Assembly (NCBI RefSeq): GCF_905475345.1
Contig: NC_066597.1
Span: 5,241,001 to 5,305,000 of the forward strand
From: Vespula vulgaris
Lineage: Eukaryota; Arthropoda; Insecta; Hymenoptera; Vespidae
Direction: 5' to 3'
DNA length: 64,000 bases
Every line of letters starts with the position of its first letter. Position 1 is the stretch's first letter. A program made the position numbers and the translations under genes. Shown here piece by piece: positions 27,006-40,995 of this stretch. Below the pieces are notes generated by a model that saw only the letters and a program-made list of their open reading frames with translations, had not been told where the DNA came from and searched no databases.

Positions 27006-28362
27006 ATGTCTCACATTTAATCTGCTGTTAACGTGTTCGTCCAAGTCGTCAAACTCGGAGATAGCCGAAACTCTTCATCGACCTATCAGGAGCTTGTCAT
27101 TTCCAGAAGCTAGTACGATGGGTGTAAGTTACAGACATGTCATGTATGTACGATCTCGAGTCTCGAGAAAATTGAACGTTCGTTAAATGGAAGAATCGAT
27201 TAAACCACGAATCTTTTTAACATTATCACATTGGCATCATCGAAAATAATAAAATTAATTAGTTGGTTAAATTAAAGTGATCGAACTAATTTTTACAAAA
27301 ATTCGTTCTCCAATCTCGAATCTTCCATTAGTTCGATTAGAGAGTTAGAAATAGAATCTCGATTGGTTTTTTTTTTCTTTTCGTACCTCTTCTTTTTTTT
27401 ATTATTTTTTATTTATCACGAAAACGGATCATTGTTCACGAAAAAAAAGTTGTGTCTACGAACGTAAGATTCCGAACGATCTTTGGATTCGTGAGAAATC
27501 TCAAGTAGCTTGACTCGCTAACTCGAGAAATCGAGGATCGATCGTTTCCAAGAAACCGAGGAGAGAAGTGGGATTGATAACGTCGATAACGATTACAGAG
27601 ATCTAATTCCTTTCAGATCTTCCTCGCTATCGCTGTGCCACTCGAAGATCCCCAGAAATCGATTTCCTTGTCGTATTTCTTCGAAGCCAGCTACAATTTA
27701 CCCTCGAACTTGTCGTACTTCGAACCTTGGTCGGCGAAGGCTTCGGCAGGAGAAAGAAAAAGAAGGAGCAGCATCGACAGAACCACGATCTACCGGGTAC
27801 TCGAAAGTAAATTCAAGAGGTAAGCTCGTGGCTCGATAATACTTCGAGAAGTCGATCGACGACGCGAATGAGAAATTCGTGCCATGTGCATCGTCTTTTC
27901 AAGCACGACGGGAGAAACGTTCGCTCGCTATAACAGAAATGAAATTTTTTCAATTCTGTTTCAACTTCAAATGTGTGTTTTATGTAGAAACAAGAAGAAA
28001 AAAAAATAGAAAAATAAAAAGGAAAAAAAAACGAAAATATTCGCCCGACGAGTTCGTAAATACATCGAGAAATTAAAATTAAATAGGTAAGTACGTATTA
28101 CTACGAACTATTCCGTTGGGAATGAAGAAAATCGAAGCATAAAAAAATCATTATTCGTTTTTCCCCGTTGGCCATTTTCACGAGTACATCGAGCCATTTA
28201 AATTCAAAAGACGTTTCACAAGCTTAGAAGGGAAAGAGGTGGGTAAGGTGAATTCACGGAGCACATACTCGCGAACCAAGCAACGGCAAGTTCGTCAGCC
28301 GAGTTGCTTTACCAAAAATCTTTCTCTCTCTCTCTCCCTCTCTCTCTTTATTTATCTATCTT

Positions 28363-28412
<50 letters not shown>

Positions 28413-30674
28413 TCGCTCTCGATTTCGGTTTTACGAGAAAGCTCCTTCATTTGTGGAAACGACGACACGCTACTGGGATATAACGTATGTGCGAACGTGG
28501 CCCGAATTACGTATGCGAAATCCTCTGCAGTTAGAGGATCCTGAAGTCCAATGTAAATAGTACTTAGCTTGGGAAGCAGTAACGACGAGCCAGAATAATT
28601 TCGTCTCGTTATCTACTTACCTTTATTTTTCTTTCAACGCTTATTTTCCTTCTCTCTCGACGATTCAGCTCGGGATATCTTGGAAGGGAATGCCTACTGA
28701 AGACCATCTGCGAGAACTCGGAATATCCTTTGAGACATAACGGTGTCATCGGTGATATCTTCCACGTCCTATTCACGTAAGTTAATCAAAAGAAATAACG
28801 AACGTTCGATGAATCGGGTTTATTCAGATTTTTATTTCTAAAAAATCTTCATTTCTTTTGTAAGAAAAATTTAATTTATAAAAAATTAAAGTAATACGCA
28901 CATGATAAGTAAAATATAAAGTAAAAAAAAAAAATCATTAACATAAGAATCCATAATTTATCGAAAACTATTCCCTCACGGATCCAAGTTTATGGTCGTT
29001 TAAAGCTTCTCATTGGAATTAATAATCGTTTACTTTGCCGACACACGGTGGTAAAAGGAGAAAGAAACTTTTCAAAGTTTTCGTGCATTAACTCAAACGG
29101 ACATAGTAATTTTATTAAGTGAAAAAGAGCGAACAGTCACGGTTGAAACGTTTTCACGATAAATCTTATGTTCCACTTCCAATGTTATAAACGTATTCGC
29201 CGAACTCATTCATTATCTTGCTCGTTAATGCAATCATAGTCGGAGCCGAGAAAGTTTGCTTTTTAACTGGCTAGAAATTATTTTCAACAGCCAAGAGGAT
29301 CCTTGTTTATTTCATTTTCTGAATATGAGAATAACGTGAATTTCAGTTGCATGTACCAAAACGTATGTAGATAATTTATTGTTCCATATAAAATAGAGAT
29401 GTATTTCTTTCGAGAAAAGCATCTAAAAGTACGCATAAGCTTTACTTCATCATGCAATAACGAAATAACTTGACGTTTGCCAAAATGTTAAAATAATTAT
29501 TTTTGACATTTAAGCTGGCGAAATCTATTTGTAAAATGAATTCGTTTTGATCTATTATCTTCCCAAAACACAAAGGAATACCAGAATTTACTGTTTTTCG
29601 AATGCCAATAACAATCTACGAAACGAATGGAATTTTTCAGGAACAAAAGAAAGAATTAACGATCCCGAAGAATAAAGCATCATTTTCATTTCTTTTTCTT
29701 CTAATTTGTCTATCGTACAATACTAGGCATACAATACGAGTCTAAGCATATTGCATAAAAACCATAAACGAACGAATTAACGTCATAACTCACGAATTAC
29801 ATCGCGAAAGGGTAGTTGTGTCTATCGATCCAATGAATGCTAATTTTCAATACTCAGATTATTTTTATCGTTTTTGTTTCATTTATTTTTATTCATTTGT
29901 TTCTCTTATTGGATTTAATAATAAAAGATAAGCTTACTTTGATTTAATTCTTATTATTGTATAACTTTATAGAATTTTTATATCACCTGGTTGTATATAT
30001 TATTTCATTTTTTTGTTATTATCTTTTTTCCAGACGGAAAGTAAGTAGGTTATATAGAGTTAATGAAGCTCCATGTATTTTAATATTTAATTTAATTCAT
30101 ATATATATACATATATATTATAATTTAAGCTACTCAAACTCCATTACAAAATCAATATTCATCAGAAACGATGCTGATTTAAACCGAAAGGAAATGATGC
30201 AAACCGATAAAACTAACAACAATGATATACTTTAACTAAAGTACTCGATTAAATTCAAAGTTAATGAATAAAATGGAACGACTCGGAATATGCGTCGGAG
30301 TAGTAGGTCGAGATAAAAAAGAAAAAAGAAGAAAGAAAAAAGGAAAAAGAAAAAAGAAAAAAGAGGAAAAAAATGAAGGGGTTTTCAGTCTAATTCCCTT
30401 CATTCTTCTTCTAACGTTCTTTTTTTTTCTTTTTTTGCCTTCTTTCGTATTTTTTGGATATATGTATCAAGGTGACATAAATTGAAGTAGATATACATAC
30501 ATACATACCGTCAAAAGTAAATTTGGTTTAGCCTTCTCGTTTTTATACTTCTTTTATATTGTATCGGTTAGCTTACCATTCATGCACTCGCAAGCATACG
30601 TAGGACGACTCGTCTGTCTCGTTGTGTGTGTTCTGTGTATATGTATGGATATGTGTATATGCATGTGTATGTTC

Positions 30675-30731
<57 letters not shown>

Positions 30732-32311
30732 TGGATGCGAATGAGAGAGAGAGAGAGAGAGAGTGCATGCGTGCGTGGGAGAATACGTCTGTATGTCTGT
30801 GTATGTATGTGTACGTGGTTATACGCGTGGGAGCATAAGCTCTCAAGCCAGGGACGTATGAATAAAGGAAAGAGCCCGCGGGCAGGAAACGCGACGACGC
30901 ATTGTCGTCGTCATCGATGTTCTCGTCGAGAAGCTCGTCGCTGCTTTCGACTTCGCTGAAACGAGAAAATGGATCGTACGTTTAAAGAAAGATATTTTCT
31001 CTTTATCCTCATGATTACACGATCGCTCCTCGAATCTCAATGAACACATATGTATATTACTGTTCGATCACTGAGAAAGAATTTATTATTTTGACAAGAT
31101 TAGAAAATAAAAATTACCAATATTTTTAATACGACCTATATGAATAATCTAATACATTTGTTAAAGTTGATTTATTGATTCTTAAGGAATTGATTTATGG
31201 GGGTTACATGCATTTAGAAAGTTCAAAATAATCGATATTTTTCAAAATATTTTTATTCGATAGTATTATCCTTCTGAAATATTCTTTGAAAGTTTCAAAA
31301 ATTGACAAAGTTACAGCTGTCGTGTTCGATATTATATTTACCTTAAACTTTAAACTTTAAACTCCTGTTTTCAAAACTATATTTTTCAAATCGGTGCCAA
31401 TGATATTTTGAAAACTTCTAAACCGATTTGAATTAAATTTGACACGATTATTTCTTATGTTATTTGATCTTTTTTAAAATTTGTTCAAGAGTCTTAGTTT
31501 CTATTTTTAATCATTAAGGAACTATTGAAATTTTTTATCGAAAATCACATTTTTTATCGTACTTTATTGACTTTCTGTTTTTTTTTTTTTCATTTTTGAT
31601 AATATCCTGGGGCGATGTTATTGACACCACAAACAACGTTCAAAATGACTGTTTTATTTGATATCGATAATTCCAAGAAAATAACGGGTAGTTCTAATTT
31701 CTTTATTGAAAAATATTTCTCGAAGCATTTACTATCAGATATAATTAATGATTTTTTATTAACAAAATGAATTACATGCAAAACAAAATCATAAAAATTG
31801 CTTTTCTTTCGTACCATCTAAATGTATATAATCTCTTAAAGATCGTTAATTTAGTTATGACTTTTATTTATAATAAGATTTCGATACTTTGAAGATTTTA
31901 TTGTGTTAAAAATCGTTAATTTAATAATATGCCTCACTCATGTTCTCGATATAATTCTTATTTGTAAAACAAGCTCGATATTTGGAGGATTTTATCGTGT
32001 TTAAGATGGAAATATATTTTTGGAACAAGTGCAAAAAGATCTTATTTGTGATAGAATCGAAAACTATTGAATATAATTTTAAATGATTATGTGTCATATC
32101 GAGATCGTGAAAGTTTTGATAATTAGCACTTTCGTTACTGTTTTCAACGAGTAAACCTGGTACGAATTGTTTCAGTCCTACGACTTCGCGACATGAGAAA
32201 CTGCCGCGAGATATCGTCGAGGCCGAGCTGGTTGGACGTAATGGAAGCTGCTCGAAGTATCAACCGCAATGCCCCGTGGGACTCTTCGACTTGATTGGAG
32301 TCCTCGTATGA
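27006..32311 (+). CDS. DM4/12 family secreted protein, gene 4 (subfamily B), 5' end unresolved
   Basis: Four supported coding exons, join(27006..27123,27617..27819,28669..28776,32176..32311), give 187 residues plus a split first codon. Introns are in phases 0, 2 and 2. The first supported exon follows an acceptor (TTCGTTCACAG) and enters in a phase that needs two upstream bases. It encodes CLTFNLLLTC, the end of a signal-like segment, then R-P-I-R followed by SLSFPEASTMG. There is no in-frame ATG before an upstream TGA. Gene 5 solves the same problem with a 14-base first exon, so a similar mini-exon is expected. Exon 27617 opens IFLAIAVPLEDP, with EASYNLP and sequon N-L-S, then RRSSIDRTTIYRVLE. 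The next exon has ECLLKTICE. The last starts PTTSR and has the C-x6-C pair in GSCSKYQPQC, ending at a TGA. AATAAA follows at 32485. Intron 3 is 3.4 kb. Function is unknown. Confidence 0.8.
28321..28412. repeat. (CT)n microsatellite
   Basis: CT run in intron 2 of gene 4, about 250 bases before the next exon. Confidence 0.93.
30689..30763. repeat. Inverted (CT)n-(GA)n microsatellite pair
   Basis: A CT run at 30689-30732 is followed after about 10 bases by a GA run at 30743-30763. The two are complementary and can form a hairpin in RNA or single-stranded DNA. They lie in intron 3 of gene 4. Confidence 0.9.
31190..31600. repeat. Possible degenerate transposable-element remnant
   Basis: AT-rich stretch in intron 3 of gene 4. 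It starts with GGGGGTTACATGCATTT, an end-like phrase. It carries a perfect 11-base inverted pair, TTCAAATCGGT and ACCGATTTGAA, around 31388-31434. No transposase frame and no matching far terminus were seen, so the assignment is weak. Confidence 0.25.
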
Positions 32312-32484
32312 AGCTCGGAAAACCGCAACGGTTTGTCACGCCGCTACTTCCGACGAACGAACGGGGCTGATTTCGTCTGCATAATGGAAACCACTGAAAG
32401 AGCGAAAGCCGACAGAATTAAATAGAACGTGCATATCTCCAAATGTCTTTTATTGTCTTTTTCTTTCTCCATTTAATCTCTTGT

Positions 32485-32490
32485 AATAAA
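32485..32490 (+). promoter_or_regulatory. Candidate polyadenylation signal of gene 4
   Basis: AATAAA 174 bases after the gene 4 stop codon on the same strand. This is a normal distance for a short insect 3' untranslated region. Confidence 0.45.
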
Positions 32491-34858
32491 AACTAGATTG
32501 CAATATTATTATTATTTTTATTTCATTTAACGATATCATAAAAGCGTTTTAGCATATATATATACATACATGTAATATTAACTTTCTGTTAAACAGTCTA
32601 ACTTTGGATTCACACACTTTCATATCTATATTGTTATAAAGTTTTATTTCATTTGGTTGTTCACAAATTTAATTATTACTTCATAACTGGAATACTTCAT
32701 AACTAACTTCTAGATATAAAAAAAATCGAATTATAGAGAATTAGCTATATTACAATGAATATACATGTATGTCATTTTCAAAAGTTATTGTTAACCTAAT
32801 TTATACAGTGAAAATAATGATTCTCTGACGATATGACATTGCACAAGAAAGTATATTATTTCTATTAATTTTAAAATTAACTTTAGGATATAAAGAAAAC
32901 AAAAAAGGAACTCTAAACGTCTATATTTTTATATCGTCTTTTATATTAACAACTCCTATTAGATTGACGAGTAAGGTATTCTTTTTGTCTTATTTTTAAA
33001 CACAAACACCTCTTATCCAATAAAAAAAAAGACCGAAGCTTACAATTGTAATATCATTGTTGAGTTCTATCATCATTGCTAAATATTGCTAATTACGCAC
33101 GTTAAGAATATATTTTAAAATATACATATATTTATATGTTTTCCAACGAGAAATAAAAGGAATAAAGCTTACATAATAATCTCGATATTCTTAAATTATT
33201 TTAATACTCTACAATAAAAACAGTATTAAAATATGCCATTCTCTTTATTTCGAAAATATCTTATTATGTTTAGGATTAATTGAATATTTTAAACTTATAC
33301 AATATATTTTCAATATTTCACAAATAATCTTGTAAATTATCGATCATTATCATATTTTCTGTACTCGATTTACTCTATTTCTTTAATACAACGTGATCTG
33401 TAATTTTTATATTTAGTGATTTTACCTTTGGTATAATAAACTCTTTTACACTCGATTTTTTTTTCACTCGTTAAGAATTTGATCTCGATAAGATTCAAAT
33501 GATTGCATTCTTCGAAGTTTCTCATGATCTAGTGGATATTAAGAAGAAAAAGGATAAGAGATCGTCTCAAGTTTTTTATTGTTCGAGAATACGTCTATAT
33601 GAACGAATGAGTATAAGAGTGGGAGAAGAAAAGGATACAGGAGAAAAGCATAAAACGATCATTCCTTCTTACGCTCGTTTTCAACTTGATTGGACTTTCT
33701 CATCCTAACTGCACAGTTTGCAAGAATGGCCAGGCTACGAGACACTCGCCACGAAGAAGTCGAAGGAGCTTCCTTTCCAAGAAGTAAACAAGCTGATTTT
33801 ATCTACATAATGGAATTACGTTGGCGCACATAACGCGGGAGTGGCTCTTGTAAAAACGAAAGGTCACAACCTCGACTGAGAAAGAAAGGAAGAAAGTAAG
33901 AGGAGAAAGAGAAATAAGGAAAAAGGAAAATGCTTAACAATGATCGAGTCGCGACAACGAAAAAACCAGGACAATCGTTTTTTATTTTCTCGTAGATATG
34001 TATACGTTAACAAGTTAAAACGTCAAAGGAAAGATCGTTGCTCTTTTGAATTTTGGAGTAATCAAATATTTTTGAATATATTGTTCCTCGTTTTTTGTAA
34101 CGCTACCGATTTAATTGAATCAAAAATGAAAAACATATCTTATCAAAAAGGATATAACAATTTGAAAAAAAACAAATTATATTGTATAGTCTTGCAGAAT
34201 AGGAAATGCTTAAAAAAATGACTATGTCACTGATCAACATGTCTTCGTCTAACTAGATTTTATTGATGATCAGAAATTGCGTGTGCATTGTTTAATTGAA
34301 ATAAAGTGGTTGAATATTTTACAGCTTCAAAAGATGCAAATATTCCAAAAACTACTTTAGTTTATGTCGTTTCAATTTAAAAGACAAAGGGAAAATAAAG
34401 CATGAATTTTCCTTTGATATTTATGCGAAATTATAACAATGATAGTTCGATGCCAAGAAAGATGTCTAATTTCCATGAAAACTTTGCCGATGGATTTTAA
34501 ATCATTCCAGAGCTCTACAAGCCCTACAGTTGGACGAATATTGGATTAGATTATCGCAGCAAATATTCTGCATTGTCGACCGAGCGAATTCACTCCCCGT
34601 TGCTATCGAAATCACGGTTATTAAAGCTCGCCGATATCGCGAGCCACCGAACAAATCCCTCGATTAAAATCATAGACACGTATGTATACGTGGCTTTGAT
34701 CGAGATTCGATTCGTATAGAGAGAAAGAGAGAGAGAGAGAGAGGGAGAAAGGAAGAGAAAGGGGCAGAGAGGAAGGGAGAAAAGAGATTTAAGCGAACCA
34801 ACAATGGACAATACATATACTATAATATTTATCTATAATAATAATTCATTGTTATACG

Positions 34859-34911
34859 AAAAATCGATTATTATTGTTATTATTATTATTAGTATTATCA
34901 TTGTTATTATC
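34859..34911. repeat. (ATT)n microsatellite
   Basis: Trinucleotide ATT/GTT run just beyond the 3' end of gene 5. Confidence 0.9.
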
Positions 34912-35083
34912 AGTACGAAATGATATACACACGTAGGGACGGAGGAAAGGAAAGCGCTCGGAAAAACGAGGTCTCTTCGATTTAGCGAACTTTCGTGAGT
35001 TTTCATTAGAGCTTCGAGAGCGTCGTACTAACCAAGAGTGCTGGAGGGTAGAGAGAGGACCGACCGAGGGCAAGCTGCTACTC

Positions 35084-36998
35084 TCACAAATCCTGATAGG
35101 GGAGCGTTATGTAGTCGTAAATCCCGTACTTGCAAGTGGAATAAATTTCGGAACATTTCCTCGTACCATCGACCTTTTCAGCTTCGGTGTATTCCTTGTG
35201 AAGATCGACTTCGAAACGCGATGAGGATGGTCTGCAAAAGAAAAAAAAAGAATGAAGAAAAAAGAAAAAAGGATGAAAATAAGATGACCTCATTAAAACA
35301 AGAACAAAAATTCGATTTTATTCGATTTTATCAGAATAATTTACAATTAAAGAAGATAATTGAAGAAATCCTATTACTCTTCGTCGTAAACAAACCGCTT
35401 TACTCATTACGTCAGAGAAACCGCGAATATATCTGGAATATATCAAGAGATACGTTAATACACTCACGTGAACAGGATGTGCAAGAGATCTCCAAGGACA
35501 CCAGCATTGAGTTTCCAGTCCAGTTGTGTGGTCTCGCATATGGATTTGAGAAGACACTGTCGAGCCGGATAGCCGATTCTAGAAGCACGCAACGAACGAT
35601 CCATCATCCGGTTTCTCTTCTTCAACTTCGCTATGAGATACGGCGAATAGTAAAGCGAGACAAATGGGGAATCTTCGGGAAGCTCGGACTGAGAAGGAAG
35701 AAACGCATATAGGCCGACCCCTTAGCTCTTTCTCTTTTCTATTAAACTCTTGACACGAGTGTTACTTTCTTCCGTCGCTTGACGTTTCTTTCTAGTTCGT
35801 GTGTGTATCTATTTGCGACTGACGAATGACGAGAAAATTGGATCAAGTTTAGGGAGAAGGATGGATACAGCCAGTGTGTTCTTGATGGGAAGATTGTTGT
35901 ACTTGCTTAAGCACTGAGTACAATAGACTCACGAAAAATGAGATTTTCTAAGACTATCTACGGAATGTCTTGCTTCTGATCGATACGATTTCTACGTGAC
36001 GTTAAACCGCTCTGATTGAAAAGAGAACATTCACTTTGAAGTGCCACGGGATATAGTATAATTAACGTCAAAGGGATATAACGAAAAGTTGGATGAAAAA
36101 TGACTTTTGCTCGGTCTTTGAAGAATCTATCTATGTCAGAACACAAGTATGTATGAGTATGTATGTACTATCGAGACTGTACATGTCTTAGTCGACTATG
36201 AGAAATTTCACAGGTAAACAATGATCGAATCTGATAAATAGAATACAATACTGAATTCTCAAAATTAGGTAATTAGAATCTCTGTAACGATTCGCTCGAT
36301 TGCCTTTTAATTTTGTGCAAATAATAAAAAAACTTGCTATACATGGTCAAAAGGATCTAAAAAAAGAGAAAATAAGATAGGAATTACTCGTTGCGAAGGA
36401 TCGATTTTCTCAAAGGAAAATTGACGATGTTGCGCGACAATCGGTAGACGTCGGAACGACAGATTTAATTACTCCATTCGATAGTCGATAGTCACGAATG
36501 CCCTTCTACGAGACGATTCATCTTATCAACTTCGAAGATTGATTAACGTTACTCTTCGAGAATCCATTCGAAGCAGTCGCTGTCCTATCTCCCTAACAAG
36601 GCTCCTTCCGATGAACCGACACATTCGTGCACTAGCCTGATGAATCTCCCCTTTCTCCTCTCTACGTGCACGACTCTCTCTTGCTTTATATGCCTTCTGT
36701 CCTCTCTCGTCTATATATATATGCGCGCACACTTGTGAGTTTGTGTGTGGGCGCGTGCATGTGCGTGTATGTGTGTGTGTGCGTGAGTGTATGTATGTAT
36801 GTACTCCCTCGTGTATGTATGTGCGAAGTCTAGCGTGTTCCGCGACAGATGCGAGACATTTAAATTGAATTTGGCAAGTACGAGAGATTTGCATACTGAC
36901 GTTACACCATCAGACGGTGAGTTGCACCAAGATCTCCGTCAGAAGGTCGATGATGCCAGAGATATTAAAAGACTCTTTGTAATCTCTGAGAGAGGGAA

Positions 36999-37055
<57 letters not shown>

Positions 37056-40000
37056 AAGAGAGAGAGAGAGTATGTAACTCGTTCAATATGTCGTTATACA
37101 TGGGCGTACAAATTTACTCACTTATGGAGAACATTTTTCTTCAAATTATCTACCATCGAGATTTCTTTTCGTAATAACGTAAAAAAATGGCGTAAAAAAA
37201 ATAGAAATGAAGCGTATGAGAAAATAAATATCATTCGCTATTATTATATTAGATATACTGCGAAGTCCTATTCGTTTTATTACAAAAAATATCTTTTATA
37301 TCGAAAAACATTTGAAAAAGAGTAAAATTATTTGAAAATAATTGTTTACGAAATTAACAGAACTTTTCAGGAAATCTAAGATAATACTCGATCGTTGATC
37401 GCGCGTTTCGTAAAGAATAAAAAAAAAATGATATAAATATTTAATACCTGTATCTTCAAAATATAATATATCTATATGTATACTAAATCTCATTATTTTT
37501 TTCCATAAATTGTCAAAGGATAAATGTTCAAATCTTCTCAAGTGAAAGAGATTAATCATCTAACTGAGTCCAAAGTTCAGACGATGAATACTAGTCCTGA
37601 TCTTTGTCGCGATATCAACAAAATTTACATCCTGAGTGGTGCTTTATAAAATTAGTGTCCTTCGATGGTCTATTGCGAGCGAGATATCAAAGACTGTCTC
37701 GACCTTATCCCGATCTACCCAGGTAAAGAGAACGTTCTATTTAATCTGTATTTTAAACGCTAGATTACACAGGATCGTTTATACTAACGATTTAAATTTT
37801 GATTCCAACATGGAATAGATCGTGGTGCGATCTATGCTTTTTCTTCGCCTTCTTTCTCCCTCTTTGACCTCTAAACCGATATCATCCTTCGTCGGCAACT
37901 TATAATTCGCCTCGAAAAAGAAGGCAACCGACATCGAGTACTTCGTGATTGGATCATCCAAAGGTATTGCGAGAGCAAAGAATATCTAGAAATAAAAAGA
38001 AATTATAATTATGTATGTATGCATCTTTTTCAATCTCACAATTCGTAAAGGCAGCCGTCTACTTAAGATTAAAACTATCGCGGGTTACTCCCGAAAAAAT
38101 TCTTGCTATACCTATTCATTTCGTTCGCAAGTAACTATATATCTCAGGACATAGTTAAACTATCTGAAAACGATTGCGTTGTAAAATGTTCTCAAAACAG
38201 TGGAATATTATTATTAAAGAGCTACACATCTTGCGGCAATACCAATCAATTTCATATTCTAAATAATAGCAGCATAAAAATGAAAGAAATATTTAAATTG
38301 ATAACAATATATACTTATATATATAAGGTAAATTCAATATTGAACAGATGAATGTAAACGTTATTTCATGCTTATCCCAAAACAAATAACAAAACAAACG
38401 AACCTAAAAGGTAAATCTCAAATGGATATGGTTCTGAAAGTTGCTGTTTCTGATAGTAAACTCTCAACGAGCATGTTAGTGGCCCAAGAATAAAAATTCT
38501 TTATGTTTTTCTCAAACGTATACAAAATTTGAGGGTACTCTCGAGAGCAACTATTGCAGGAAACTCTCAAGTGGATGGCCGCTTTAAGAATAGGATCTTT
38601 GAGAGAAACACTTCTATACGAACTTTTCTATATTCTCCTCTGGCAAACTAGGACGTCTTCTTTAAAACTGAAGCCAATGATCGATCAGTGAAGCTTATGA
38701 AAATAACGCAAGCCATCCTAAGGGAAGGAAAACAAGAGAGAAACGAAGATGAAACGAGATGATGCACATACAGAGTGTCTCAATTAATTCGAAAATTTCT
38801 TGAAATATCTTCGTTGTTGATATTGATATACATATTGATATTACGAAAAAAATATTTGAAGAAAAGTATTGTTTGATCTAATGATAGTAATATCGTGATT
38901 AACATAAAATTTTGTTCAAGATTATATTTTTTTCAAGATAATTAAAAGATCATCAGGTTTTCTTCTTCCTTCATTTTTTCTTTTTCTAGTAAGATAATGA
39001 TTCTAATTTTCTAAATAATTTCTTCCTTCGACATATTTTCGTATCGTCAAAAGCAACGGATATTTTAAGTATATACTCGAATTAAGTGAAACACCCTATA
39101 TATAGGCAGCTCGCTTTATCTTCGAATCGAACGAACCCTAGAGATAAGCAGCGATATCCCCGAGTGTCTATTTTAAAAAGACGCAACCTGTTATGTAGGC
39201 GTACCAAGCTATCCCCCTTCATATTCATCCACAATCGCTGTTAACCGATAGGATCGAACAAACGGATGGCAATAACCAGAGAAAACGGAGGTCGAGAAGG
39301 ATTAGTTAACTCCTTTACTTGTTGCTTTCTCGACGTTAACGAGGGACGGCTAAGAAACCGAGCTACCCTTCTAACATTAACCATCCCCCATCATTCGTTC
39401 GTTTCATCTTCGTCGTAGTTACGTTCCTACTTCTATCATAGTTGGAATGGCAAGGAGTGGAAAAAATAAATCTATGAAAAAAGAAAGAGAATAAAATACA
39501 AACGATACTTTATTTTACTTTTATTAGACATAAAGCATATTAAAAGTTATCGTAAAATATGAAAGAATCATAAGAACAAGAAATTCGATATTATTTTTAA
39601 CTACAACAACACATTATTGACATATATATTATAAAGACACATTATTTGAGACACACATACACACACACACACACATATATATATACATATATTGATTAAT
39701 AGTTATAATAATATATCAATTATGAAAATTAATAATGATGTAATATATATAAATTATGTATTATAATGATATATCGGAGAATTATCTTCCTTATATTACT
39801 TACAGTTGTATCTACCAAATTATACTGTTGATTATACACAAAATATAGCTATATTATAGCTATACACACGTACATATATAATACATACGTAGTAAATACG
39901 CAATGATGAGGTGGCTTGATAGGATTCCGCCACGAGTAAGCTGGAAAATAAAGTTGCGGCGGACTGCGATTAAAGCCACCCTCGCGTTGATTACTAAACT

Positions 40001-40144
40001 GGACGAGCTGGTAGTTCGCCGGTAACTCGTTGCCTGCCTGCCAGTCTCGTCGACCAAACCAACCGAAAACGGAAATCGATGGCCTCGCTTATCAACGGCC
40101 ACTCTCCTCTCATCTTTCTTTCTCTTTCTCTTTCCTCTCTCTCT

Positions 40145-40201
<57 letters not shown>

Positions 40202-40964
40202 TCTCTCTTGAAGTCCCTCCGTTTCGTCTATCACACTTAGAGCGTGAGAAATCGGTACGCTCTAACCGTACCTAGCGAAAATAATTTTATGTCCGCTTCA
40301 TTAACACAGGGGAATCCCAATTTTCTCTTGAAAATCGTTTATGATTTAATTTCCTCTTGTATATAATTTCGTTCAAATTTCATGCGATAAATGAATTTAA
40401 TTGTAAATACTTTAGAATATTTCGTTGTTAAATGTCGCTGTAACTTTTGTATTTTTCCCTTCCCTTTTTTCTTTTCGTTTTGAAGAATAGTTTGACTTTT
40501 TCTTGTTAAATAGTTCTTTTCTTAGTCTAGTAATTTGTTCTTCGATTTGAAAATCATAAAATACTCATTCTATATATTTCTCTCTTTCTCTTCCAAAAAG
40601 AATCTTTATATTCTGTCCTTTTTTTCAGTCTCGATCGTTAATATATATCAATTTTATTTTTCGTGATCTATATAAACAAACTAAATAGTCATGTAATCTT
40701 TGAAATCTACCCACTATTCAGTTCACGAATATCAACATGAATAAATGGGATTTACGCGATAGGAAATATACCTATATAGGAAATTTCGATTTTACAAATT
40801 CGATTAAGCGAATTACAAAGTGTGTACTTCCGGCCGAAAGTGCGAGGCTTTGAATTTTCCGATTGAAAACGACAAAGCGTTCATTAAAACATCGAACGCG
40901 TACGGGAATCATGTCGGCGACATATCGAACGACATCGTTCCTCTCCGTACTCTTCTTCTGTCTC

Positions 40965-40995
<31 letters not shown>

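Larger units (their letters stand above)
32312..35083. other. Convergent intergenic region of genes 4 and 5
   Basis: The 3' ends of genes 4 and 5 face each other here. A short phrase, GCTGATTT(C/T)(G/A)TCT(G/A)CATAATGGAA, occurs near 32359 and again near 33791 and may mark an old local duplication. A coding-like plus frame of about 62 codons is open at 34479-34667 without recognised motif. A purine tract lies at about 34720-34755 and (ATT)n at 34859-34911. Confidence 0.45.

Noticed and set aside
35468..35688. Longer version of the gene 5 fourth exon starting at 35688 after a strong acceptor
   Set aside because: It enters in phase 0, while the preceding exon ends in phase 2, and it would duplicate the DRxxxY region. 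The acceptor at 35579 gives a continuous family-like protein.
35038..35712. Longest open frame in the window, 224 codons on the plus strand
   Set aside because: It lies exactly antisense to the last two exons of gene 5, which carry the family motifs, correct splice sites and Cys pattern. It is a shadow frame.
37660..37740. Possible decayed third exon of a separate gene next to the exon at 37789-37985 (minus)
   Set aside because: A weak resemblance (TCG GGA TA.. GG.CGAGAC) follows an acceptor-like site but contains stops. The intact exon at 35468-35578 joins in the correct phase with full motifs, so no pseudogene is needed.
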